DNA of 5,546 bases from an uncultured Prevotella sp. (GTDB lineage Bacteria > Bacteroidota > Bacteroidia > Bacteroidales > Bacteroidaceae). The position numbers were made by a program, and so were the translations under genes. The stretch covers positions 1 through 5,546 of the forward strand of contig CAJPPF010000141.1 in NCBI GenBank assembly GCA_905372445.1, in the 5' to 3' direction. The notes below the pieces were generated by a model, which had not been told where the DNA came from, made no database searches, and was given only the letters and a program-made list of their open reading frames with translations. This document shows positions 1 to 5,546 of the stretch, one piece after another; positions within the stretch are counted from its first letter, which is position 1; every line of letters starts with the position of its first letter.

Positions 1-20
1 CGACATCTGCGCTGCCATTA

Positions 21-51
21 CATCTCGACGTAGCCCGCTACGCCTTCGATG
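21..51. repeat. Imperfect hairpin in non-coding left edge
   Basis: The sequence at 29-42 is a perfect inverted repeat, CGTAGC-CC-GCTACG. It is flanked by TCGA on both sides (25-28 and 46-49), which lengthens the stem to about 10 bp with a three-base CCT bulge. It lies in a GC-rich patch that ends near position 110, just before the AT-rich promoter of the first gene. No run of T follows on either strand, so it does not look like a standard intrinsic terminator. It could be part of a dispersed intergenic repeat or the end of an upstream gene; the window is too short on this side to decide. Confidence 0.4.
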
Positions 52-156
52 AAACACCAGCACATCTGCTCAACAATCGAACAAAATCAGCCAAGGACTC
101 TAATGAACCGATTTTAGGTTAAAAATACACTTATTATTACATTTTATTGTCATTCT

Positions 157-188
157 CTTGTCAGTTGGTAATTTTTTTCCTACTTTTG
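157..188 (+). promoter_or_regulatory. Bacteroidetes-type sigma(ABfr) promoter for the five-gene run
   Basis: TACTTTTG at 181-188 matches the Bacteroidetes -7 consensus TAnnTTTG exactly. CTTG at 157-160 lies 20 bp upstream, at the position expected for the -33 TTTG box (three of four bases). The region is strongly AT-rich. Transcription would begin around 191-193, giving a leader of about 25 nt before the ATG at 216. The short leader has no clear Shine-Dalgarno sequence and is A-rich (around 201-206), as is usual in this phylum. Confidence 0.7.
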
Positions 189-215
189 TCTTATAATTAT
201 AAAAAACAATGCAAG

Positions 216-710
216 ATGATGAAAAAAAGTTTTTTATTATTGGCAGTAATGTTATGTTGCGCCACACAGGAGATTTTTGCTCAATTGCCGGCTGTAGTGC
301 TTAATACAATTGAAGGGAAAGCGGTGAAGACGGATACACTTTCAAACGACGGAAAACCGTTTATCATTGACTTTTTCGCCACGTGGTGTCATCCCTGCAA
401 CCGCGAACTGAATGCTATCAGCGAGGTTTACGACGACTGGCAGGAAGAGACAGGCGTGAAGCTCTACGCCGTTTCTATTGATCAGGCGCAGAACGTTAAC
501 AAGGTTAAGCCTTTGGTCGACGAGAACGGATGGACGTATGAGGTGCTGCTCGACCCTAATTCCGATTTCAAACGTGCTCTGGGAGTGCAGATGATACCGT
601 TTGTACTTGTGTGCGATGGCGACGGTCGCATTGTATATAAGCACAACGGCTATGCCGAAGGTGCCGAAAACGAAATCATCGAACAGGTTAGAAAGCTTGT
701 CAAGCCTTAA
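216..710 (+). CDS. TlpA-like exported thioredoxin-fold protein (CHPC)
   Basis: This 164-residue protein is probably a periplasmic thiol-disulfide oxidoreductase of the TlpA/thioredoxin-like group. Residues 1-22 form a signal peptide (MMKK, a hydrophobic core, then IFA before Q23); the two adjacent cysteines in the core do not form a lipobox. The thioredoxin domain covers about residues 25-164. It has the active site FFATWCHPC (C58, C61), a candidate cis-proline in QMIP (P128), and the terminal strand/helix GRIVYKHNGYAEG. One extra cysteine, C133, follows the cis-proline. CHPC resembles reductase- or isomerase-type sites, but direction cannot be read from sequence. An in-frame TTG at 147 is excluded as start because the -7 box at 181-188 lies downstream of it; ATG 216 or the adjacent ATG 219 fits the signal peptide. 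It is the first gene of the run, with 108 nt before the barrel gene. Confidence 0.9.
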   Translation: MMKKSFLLLAVMLCCATQEIFAQLPAVVLNTIEGKAVKTDTLSNDGKPFIIDFFATWCHPCNRELNAISEVYDDWQEETGVKLYAVSIDQAQNVNKVKPLVDENGWTYEVLLDPNSDFKRALGVQMIPFVLVCDGDGRIVYKHNGYAEGAENEIIEQVRKLVKP

Positions 711-818
711 CATATCGGCTTTCCACCTGCCCATGAAGGTTTCTTTACACTTGTCGGTATGACAGTTCAAAAAAGCCCGAGAGAGTGGAATGCCTTATAC
801 TATCCATACCTATTATAT

Positions 819-2480
819 ATGCATATATACAGAAAATGTGTCTTCGCTCTGTTTGCCATTGCTGTCTTGCCGTTGCAGGCTCAGACCTCCGACGACAAAG
901 GTATCACAGTGAACGGAAGTGTACAGAGCGATGTGCTCATCGGACAGAGGGATGAAGCCATCGGAGCAGAGAAACCTGAAGAGTGGATGCTGACAAACAC
1001 CTATGCCGATGTGAACGTGCAGAGCAAGCATCTTAATGCCGGAGCACGTTTGGCGTTCAACCGCTATCCGTTGCCGGGTTATGAAAGAGATTTCAAGGGA
1101 TGGGGCGTGCCTTACTATTATCTGACTGGCAAATTGGGCAAGACGGAATTAACCCTCGGCAGTTTTTACGAGCAGTTCGGCTCCGGCTTCGTACTGCGTA
1201 CATACGAGGAACGTAGTCTTGGCATCGACAGTCATATTCAGGGTGCACGCATTGTGAGTACTCCCGTTAATGGCGTTCGGATGAAAGCACTCACTGGCAG
1301 ACAGCGCCGTTATTGGGATTATAATGATTCGTGGATGAGCGGTGCTGATATTGAACTAAACTTTGAGGCTTGGAGCCGGCGCATGCGTGAGGCAGGCTGG
1401 GTGGTGAGCCTCGGAGCCTCTGTGGTGAATAAATTCGAGAAAGAGGAGCATGACAACATACTCATCGACCAGGCTCACCGTCTGCGCCTCCCTGAGAAGG
1501 TCAACGCCTGCGATGTCCGTCTGCGTGTTCAGCGCGGGGCATGGAATGTGTTGGGCGAGTATGCGTGGAAAACGCATGACCCATCGTTCGACAACGGATA
1601 TATATATCATCACGGAAGCGTGGCAATGCTGTCGGCATCCTATTCGCGCCGCGGACTGAGTCTGTTGGCACAGGCAAAACGTTCGGATGATATGCAGTGG
1701 CGCAGCCGCAGGTCGATGACAGGCATATCGTCGATGATAAATCACCTGCCGGCATTTACACAAGACCAGACATACTCTCTTGCGGCGATGTATCCATATG
1801 CCACACAAGGCAGTGGCGAGTGGGCATATCAGTTGCAGGCGGGCTATCGCTTGAAACCGAAGACCACACTCGGCGGACGCTATGGTACGTTCCTGAAGGT
1901 GAATTTCTCGTATGTGACAGGACTCGACAAGCGTCCTCACAGTCTGAAAGGCTACACGACACCTATGGGAAGCGACGGATATGCGGCGTCGTTCTGGGGA
2001 CATAGTGGCGAGAAGTACTATCAGGACATCAACATTCAGGCGGAACGTCGCATAACAAAGGATTTCCGACTGAACCTGATGTATATGAACCAGAGCTACA
2101 ACCAGTCGATAATAGAAGGTCACGGCGATATGATTCACTCAAATATCTTTGTAGCAGAAGGTCGTTATAATGTCAGTCGCCGACTGATATTGCGTGCCGA
2201 GGCACAGTATCTGGCAACCAAACAGGATAAGGGCGATTGGCTTTTCGGACTTGTAGAGGCATCATTAGGTCGGCATTTTATGTTGACCGTCAGCGACCAA
2301 TATAACGCCGGTTCCACACATGAGCATTACTATAATGCACTGCTGACATCTACCTTTGGGGCGCATAGGCTCGCCGTGGGCTACGGTCGCACCCGTGCCG
2401 GTTTCAACTGCGCAGGCGGAGTGTGCCGCTATGTACCTGCCACAAAGGGTCTGAGCCTGTCTTACAACTATAATTTCTGA
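819..2480 (+). CDS. DUF6029-type outer-membrane beta-barrel protein
   Basis: This 553-residue protein has a signal peptide at residues 1-21 (MHIYRK, hydrophobic core, LQA before Q22). The rest alternates polar and hydrophobic residues, is rich in Tyr, Trp and Arg, and ends in the aromatic YNYNF, as expected for a barrel inserted by the Bam machinery. Segments that I recognise as typical of DUF6029 proteins are GSFYEQFGSG (114-123), EERSLGIDSHIQGARI (130-145) and, near the C-terminus, CAGGVCRYVPA (531-541). The family has no established function. The mature protein has three cysteines: C231 and the pair C531/C536. The start at 819 is preferred to ATG 759, which would put 20 extra residues before the signal peptide. 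The next gene starts 23 nt downstream, suggesting co-transcription. The family assignment is from memory of the pattern; the barrel prediction is independent of it. Confidence 0.8.
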   Translation: MHIYRKCVFALFAIAVLPLQAQTSDDKGITVNGSVQSDVLIGQRDEAIGAEKPEEWMLTNTYADVNVQSKHLNAGARLAFNRYPLPGYERDFKGWGVPYYYLTGKLGKTELTLGSFYEQFGSGFVLRTYEERSLGIDSHIQGARIVSTPVNGVRMKALTGRQRRYWDYNDSWMSGADIELNFEAWSRRMREAGWVVSLGASVVNKFEKEEHDNILIDQAHRLRLPEKVNACDVRLRVQRGAWNVLGEYAWKTHDPSFDNGYIYHHGSVAMLSASYSRRGLSLLAQAKRSDDMQWRSRRSMTGISSMINHLPAFTQDQTYSLAAMYPYATQGSGEWAYQLQAGYRLKPKTTLGGRYGTFLKVNFSYVTGLDKRPHSLKGYTTPMGSDGYAASFWGHSGEKYYQDINIQAERRITKDFRLNLMYMNQSYNQSIIEGHGDMIHSNIFVAEGRYNVSRRLILRAEAQYLATKQDKGDWLFGLVEASLGRHFMLTVSDQYNAGSTHEHYYNALLTSTFGAHRLAVGYGRTRAGFNCAGGVCRYVPATKGLSLSYNYNF

Positions 2481-2503
2481 TTATAAAACACCGCTATAAC
2501 GTG

Positions 2504-3301
2504 ATGAAAAGAAACAAGATACTGTTTTCTCTTCTCTTTGGAGTGGCATTCCTGCTGTCAGGCTGCGACGTCGAGGTAGACGAGAAAGACCGGTTGGTAG
2601 ATGTGGAAATACCCACCGCCGGACGTAATGTGCTCATTGAAGACTTCACTGGGCAGGCTTGCATCAACTGCCCGAAGGCTTCTGACATTATTGAAGACCT
2701 GCAAAAGACTTATGGAGCTGACACTGTGATTGCCGTGGGCATACACTCCGGACCGTTCGGGTTTGCAGGCAATGCAAAATATCCCGTCGGTCTTAAGACT
2801 GCCTTAGGCGATACCTATTATAAACACTGGGGCATAGAACATCAGCCGCAGGGCATGGTGAACCGTCAGGGACGCGTCGAATACTTCGACTGGGCAGCGC
2901 GTGTGAAAAGTGCAATTAATCAGACTGCACCCTTGGAACTGGTTGTCAATGCCACGTATGATGCCACTGCCGGAAAGGCTGCGGTAGAAATCACTGCACA
3001 GTCAGTGAAAGAGGCTACTACGGGTAAGCTGCAGGTTTGGATCGTGGAGGATGATATTGTGGCAATGCAGCTGTTTCCTAACCGCAAAGTGGAGGAGGCA
3101 TATCATCATCATCATGTGTTCCGCGATGCGGTAAACGGCGATTTCGGCACCGATTTCACGGTAGCTGTAGGCAAGGTGAAGCATGAAAAGTTCGACTACG
3201 CTCTGCAGTCATCATGGCTTGTCGAGAACCTTTGGTTAGTGGCGTTCGTATATAATGACAGCGGAGTGCAGCAGGTGGTGCGCAAGAAACTCATTCCTTG
3301 A
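2504..3301 (+). CDS. Omp28-family outer-membrane lipoprotein (CINC)
   Basis: This 265-residue protein is named for Porphyromonas gingivalis Omp28, a surface lipoprotein described as a putative adhesin. Residues 1-20 form a lipoprotein signal ending in LLSG, with C21 as the lipidated cysteine. The next residues, DVEVDEKD, are strongly acidic, which resembles the surface-export signals of Bacteroidetes lipoproteins. A thioredoxin-like domain begins near residue 42 with VLIEDFTGQACINCP (C53, C56) and has a candidate cis-proline at P115 in EHQPQGMVN. The C-terminal part (about 145-265) is beta-rich and contains EEAYHHHHVFRDAVNG (198-212), a conserved-looking Omp28 segment with four histidines in a row. 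A GTG at 2501 is in frame directly before ATG 2504; the ATG is preferred. The gene follows the barrel gene by 23 nt, and a 91-nt gap follows. Whether CINC is redox-active in vivo is unknown. Confidence 0.88.
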   Translation: MKRNKILFSLLFGVAFLLSGCDVEVDEKDRLVDVEIPTAGRNVLIEDFTGQACINCPKASDIIEDLQKTYGADTVIAVGIHSGPFGFAGNAKYPVGLKTALGDTYYKHWGIEHQPQGMVNRQGRVEYFDWAARVKSAINQTAPLELVVNATYDATAGKAAVEITAQSVKEATTGKLQVWIVEDDIVAMQLFPNRKVEEAYHHHHVFRDAVNGDFGTDFTVAVGKVKHEKFDYALQSSWLVENLWLVAFVYNDSGVQQVVRKKLIP

Positions 3302-3392
3302 CAAGAGGGAAACGGCGTGTGCTGCCATCTCTGACATTAGAATTACGATTATCTACATATTTACTTTACTCAAAAAAATATCTTTTATGACA

Positions 3393-4055
3393 ATGAAAAA
3401 AATCACATTAATGTGTTTTATGATGTTGGGCATGCTGTCCTCTGCGGTTGCACAGACTGAGACGGATAACAGTCTGACTTTCTTAGATAAAAACAATAAG
3501 GAGGTGAAAGACGGCTCTACCATTACGATAAACACCGTCAGCACGAGCAACTTAGGCGAAGAACAAATGGAGATAGAACTCTCATTGCAGAACAAAAGCA
3601 CCAATGACCTTACCGTACAGCTCACTGCTGACCTCACAGAGATGCCTTCCAACACTGCATTCCAATCGTGCGCTTTTGGCAATTGCGATATAGCGAACAA
3701 CTCAATGGTAAAGGCATTCCCTGCAGGAAAACTTAGTAAAGGCGGTATTGAAGCCCTCGCAACGGAATGGTTACCAAACGATGTGAAGAACGTTTCGTGG
3801 ACCTGCCGGTTAAGTGCCGACATTATGGAGGGCGACATTCAAGGCGGCGACCTGAAGCTGAAGGCTCACGGTCCAAAGATAAACGTCGTTTTTAAACGTG
3901 GAACCCCTACTGGCATCGACACCGCCATGGCTGAGGATGCCACAAAGGAAGTGGCTCGATACACTGCCGATGGTCAGCGCGTAAGCCAGCCGGTAAAAGG
4001 TATTAACATCATCCGTCAGGCTGATGGCAGCATTGTTAAACAATTAATAAAATAA
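3393..4055 (+). CDS. Small exported protein, unknown function, short sorting-type tail
   Basis: This 220-residue product is not assigned to a named family. Residues 1-20 are a signal peptide (MKK, hydrophobic core, SSAVA before Q21). Residues about 24-170 appear to be one beta-sandwich-like domain: it starts LTFLDKNNKEVKDGSTITI, has alternating strands, and holds three cysteines (C93 and C98 in QSCAFGNC, C138 in SWTCRL). Small Bacteroidales proteins with this layout are often found near Omp28-like genes, as I recall. After a linker at TGID (173-176), the tail ARYTADGQRV...KGINII...DGSIVK closely parallels that of the next gene and resembles the final part of type IX secretion C-terminal domains. 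The start at 3393 fits the signal peptide; ATG 3387 is two codons upstream, and the in-frame extension back to 3255 would overlap the preceding lipoprotein gene. Only 6 nt separate it from the next gene. Confidence 0.85.
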   Translation: MKKITLMCFMMLGMLSSAVAQTETDNSLTFLDKNNKEVKDGSTITINTVSTSNLGEEQMEIELSLQNKSTNDLTVQLTADLTEMPSNTAFQSCAFGNCDIANNSMVKAFPAGKLSKGGIEALATEWLPNDVKNVSWTCRLSADIMEGDIQGGDLKLKAHGPKINVVFKRGTPTGIDTAMAEDATKEVARYTADGQRVSQPVKGINIIRQADGSIVKQLIK

Positions 4056-4061
4056 TCAGTT

Positions 4062-5411
4062 ATGAATATTATAAAGAAATACTTGCTCTTGGCACTTATC
4101 AGTCTGTTGCATCTTCCACTTTTTGCCGATAATAACTCTGTTAACAGTATTACTCTCGCCAGAATTGTGTTTGAGGAGTTATCGATGCCTTCTGCCATTT
4201 TTGTGGGCGAAGCGCTTCCTTGTGACTTCAGAATTTATAATGGGACTCTTCAGAAAATAAAGGACTACACTGTGAATTTCTACCTCAACGATGAGGTTGT
4301 GTCTACCTATAGCGGTGAAAACCTTGCCTCAGGTAACGGGTATAACGTCTCAATTATCATTCCAATTCCCGAGACACTGAAACAAGGACAGTATGAGTTT
4401 ACCATCGGATTTACAAAGGTGAACGGAGAGACTCTTGAAACAGTGTACAAGTCTTCAAAGCGCAGGACAGTTAGCATTGTAGCCGAAAAATTGCCTCGTG
4501 TAGGTGTTATGGAAGAGATCACAGCACGTTGGTGTGGTTGGTGTCCGCGCGGTCATGTAGGTATGGAGAAGCTTCAGAATAAATTTAAAGACAGTTTCAT
4601 AGGCATTGCCATACATGGCTATAAGGATCCTATGTACTATCCCAACTATCCGATAAAGGGCTTGACCAGCTATCCGAGCTGTGTCTTGAACAGGACCGGA
4701 CATTCTATGGACCCATATTATGGCACGGCATCAGGTATTGTCGACGACTTCGAGAAGGTAATGAAAGTGCCTGCTACAGTCACAGTGACACTCGATGCTA
4801 CCTACAATAACGACAGTTCTTACATTGATGCCGTCGCACAGATAAAGTCGCTCATAAATGCCGAGGACTACTCAATTGTTTTTGTCGTTACAGGAGATGA
4901 TATGTATCATGATTCACAAATATGGAAACAGGCGAACTACTACGCAAGGTACAGTTCAAGCAGCGTGCCTGCAGACCTTAAGCAGTTTGCTTATGGTGAG
5001 AAATACGGTAAAAATCCGTTTGACTATCATTATGATAATGTAGTTATCGCATCGTCATATTCAGATGGAAGAATAAACCAGGCTACACTTGATAAGCTTA
5101 CAGAGAATGGCACTACAGAGGCGCATTACAGTATAAAAATGCCGACCGAAACTACTCTGACAAAAGGTATTAAGTATGACCACGTATATGTTAATGCCCT
5201 TGTAATCAACGGCAATGGTGAGATTGCCAATGCTGCAAAGGTGCATGTCACATCGAATACTACCGGCATAGAGTCGCTCTCTAAGGCATCAGATGCACAG
5301 GAGGTTGTTGCACGCTATGGCATTGACGGTAGTCGCGTGGAGGATTCACATAAAGGTCTCCAACTGTTGAAGATGAACGACGGAACAGTGAAGAAGGTAA
5401 TGGTAAAATAA
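4062..5411 (+). CDS. Exported Omp28-like thioredoxin-fold protein (CGWC) with sorting-type tail
   Basis: This 449-residue protein has four parts. Residues 1-22 are a signal peptide (MNIIKK, long hydrophobic core, LFA before D23). Residues about 27-140 look like a CARDB/Ig-like beta-sandwich (DFRIYNGTLQKIKDYTVNFYLND is at 55-77 in outline, followed by an IPETLKQGQYEFTIGF strand pair). Residues about 145-395 form an Omp28-like thioredoxin domain with ITARWCGWCPRG (C158, C161), a candidate cis-proline P205 in TSYPSC, and a further C207. The tail from TGIE (401-404) to K449 has VARYGIDGSRV, KGLQLL and DGTVKKVMVK, matching the tail of the preceding protein. Type IX secretion or surface anchoring is likely by analogy, but this tail is shorter than the classical domain. 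It is the second Omp28-like protein in the run, and unlike the lipoprotein it has no lipobox. ATG 4062 lies 6 nt after the previous stop. Confidence 0.87.
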   Translation: MNIIKKYLLLALISLLHLPLFADNNSVNSITLARIVFEELSMPSAIFVGEALPCDFRIYNGTLQKIKDYTVNFYLNDEVVSTYSGENLASGNGYNVSIIIPIPETLKQGQYEFTIGFTKVNGETLETVYKSSKRRTVSIVAEKLPRVGVMEEITARWCGWCPRGHVGMEKLQNKFKDSFIGIAIHGYKDPMYYPNYPIKGLTSYPSCVLNRTGHSMDPYYGTASGIVDDFEKVMKVPATVTVTLDATYNNDSSYIDAVAQIKSLINAEDYSIVFVVTGDDMYHDSQIWKQANYYARYSSSSVPADLKQFAYGEKYGKNPFDYHYDNVVIASSYSDGRINQATLDKLTENGTTEAHYSIKMPTETTLTKGIKYDHVYVNALVINGNGEIANAAKVHVTSNTTGIESLSKASDAQEVVARYGIDGSRVEDSHKGLQLLKMNDGTVKKVMVK

Positions 5412-5420
5412 CATAACGGG

Positions 5421-5435
5421 GTATGCGCGGCATAT
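5421..5435 (+). other. Weak hairpin just after the last gene
   Basis: TATGC (5422-5426) and GCATA (5430-5434) form a perfect 5-bp stem around a GCG loop, with a possible outer G-T pair. It starts 10 nt after the last stop codon. There is no T-run after it, so it is at best a weak candidate for transcript 3'-end structure. Confidence 0.25.
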
Positions 5436-5446
5436 AGGAAATCAAT

Positions 5447-5466
5447 CCGTAACGGCTCTGTAACAG
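5447..5466. promoter_or_regulatory. Two 9-bp palindromes in tandem, 11 bp apart
   Basis: CCGTAACGG (5447-5455) and CTGTAACAG (5458-5466) are each perfect inverted repeats about a central A, share the core TAAC, and start exactly 11 bp apart, about one helical turn. That is the geometry of side-by-side sites for a dimeric DNA-binding protein. They lie downstream of the five-gene run and 20 bp before the 23-bp repeat array. No promoter was found next to them inside the window, so a regulatory role is a guess. Confidence 0.35.
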
Positions 5467-5486
5467 TCTCATTGCCAGTCGTTTGG

Positions 5487-5546
5487 AAAATACCCTATTT
5501 TGGTCGACCAAAATACCCTATATTGCAACACCAAAACACCCTATAT
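5487..5546. repeat. Tandem array with 23-bp period, continuing past the window
   Basis: The 12-base core AAAA(T/C)ACCCTAT occurs at 5487-5498, 5510-5521 and 5533-5544, with an exact 23-bp period. The first two full units agree at 18 of 23 positions; the third has one base change in the core and is cut by the window end. On the other strand the fuller core is ATATAGGGT(A/G)TTTTGG followed by seven variable bases. The 16-base conserved block plus a 7-base variable block is shorter than any usual CRISPR spacing and looks more like an iteron or a clustered protein-binding site. The stretch 5412-5546 has no gene. Confidence 0.75.
5496..5515. repeat. Perfect 20-bp palindrome inside the 23-bp array
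   Basis: TATTTTGG and CCAAAATA flank TCGA, giving a perfect 20-bp inverted repeat with no unpaired base. It spans the junction of the first and second repeat units and contains a SalI site (GTCGAC). As RNA it could fold to an 8-bp stem with a TCGA loop, but no T-run follows on the + strand. The matching position between the second and third units has lost the symmetry, so only one copy is palindromic here. Confidence 0.75.

Noticed and set aside
3..122. Possible 3' end of an upstream gene (39 codons open, TAA at 120-122)
   Set aside because: The frame is too short to judge, the product shows no recognisable motif, and the hairpin within it suggests non-coding repeat sequence.
702..721. AAGCC/GGCTT stem as a terminator after the first gene
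   Set aside because: It has only 5 bp with a 10-base loop, and TCC rather than a T-run follows; it also overlaps the end of the gene.
746..753. TACACTTG as a second -7 promoter box before the barrel gene
   Set aside because: It has one mismatch to TAnnTTTG and no TTTG-like box at the expected distance (722-725 is TTCC).
1356..2138. Long open frame of 260 codons on the - strand
   Set aside because: It lies wholly inside the barrel gene, its product is rich in Cys, His and Arg with no domain or signal, and the + strand frame has a signal peptide, family motifs and a proper terminal aromatic. It is a shadow of codon bias.
3302..3392. Internal promoter in the 91-nt gap before the small exported protein gene
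   Set aside because: The nearest matches (TACTTTAC at 3362-3369, TATCTTTT at 3379-3386) miss the G and have no -33 partner; the second is also too close to the start codon.
3353..3838. Open frame of 161 codons on the - strand
   Set aside because: It is antisense to the small exported protein gene, and its product shows no coherent domain or export signal. The + strand gene is clearly real.
5498..5513. Intrinsic terminator formed by the palindrome
   Set aside because: The stem is AT-rich and followed by TACCC, not a T-run, and it lies about 85 nt after the last stop codon.
5487..5546. CRISPR array
   Set aside because: The units are 23 bp with only a 7-base variable part, much shorter than any repeat-spacer unit, and no cas gene is in the window.

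Overview
The window looks like a piece of a Bacteroidota chromosome, most likely order Bacteroidales and probably Prevotella or a close relative. Four signs point there: a promoter of the Bacteroidetes type (-33 TTG / -7 TAnnTTTG), an Omp28-family lipoprotein, a beta-barrel-like protein of the DUF6029 type, and two secreted proteins ending in the short C-terminal tail (ARY..DG.RV...KG[IL]...DG[ST]) common in Prevotella secreted proteins. The assignment comes from recalled family patterns, not from a database search.

Layout: positions 1-156 hold no convincing gene, only a small GC-rich hairpin followed by an AT-rich stretch. A promoter at 157-188 opens a run of five genes, all on the + strand. 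(1) 216-710 is an exported TlpA/thioredoxin-like protein with a CHPC active site. (2) 819-2480 is a DUF6029-type outer-membrane beta-barrel protein. (3) 2504-3301 is an Omp28-family lipoprotein with CINC. (4) 3393-4055 is a small exported beta-rich protein of unknown function with three mature cysteines and a short sorting-type tail. (5) 4062-5411 is an exported three-part protein: beta-sandwich, thioredoxin-like/Omp28-like domain with CGWC, and the same tail. Gaps between genes are 108, 23, 91 and 6 nt. No strong terminator or second promoter was seen inside the run, so one transcript is plausible.

All five products carry export signals, and three of them are thioredoxin-fold proteins with a CxxC pair and a candidate cis-proline. 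They sit beside a predicted barrel with a C-terminal CAGGVC pair and a small cysteine-containing protein. The simplest reading is a cell-envelope module for thiol/disulfide chemistry spanning periplasm, outer membrane and surface. That functional link is inference; none of these families has a role I can prove from sequence.

The right edge (5412-5546) is non-coding and structured. It holds two 9-bp palindromes spaced 11 bp apart, then an array of at least three units with an exact 23-bp period that runs off the window and contains a perfect 20-bp palindrome. Nothing in the coding annotation explains this array.
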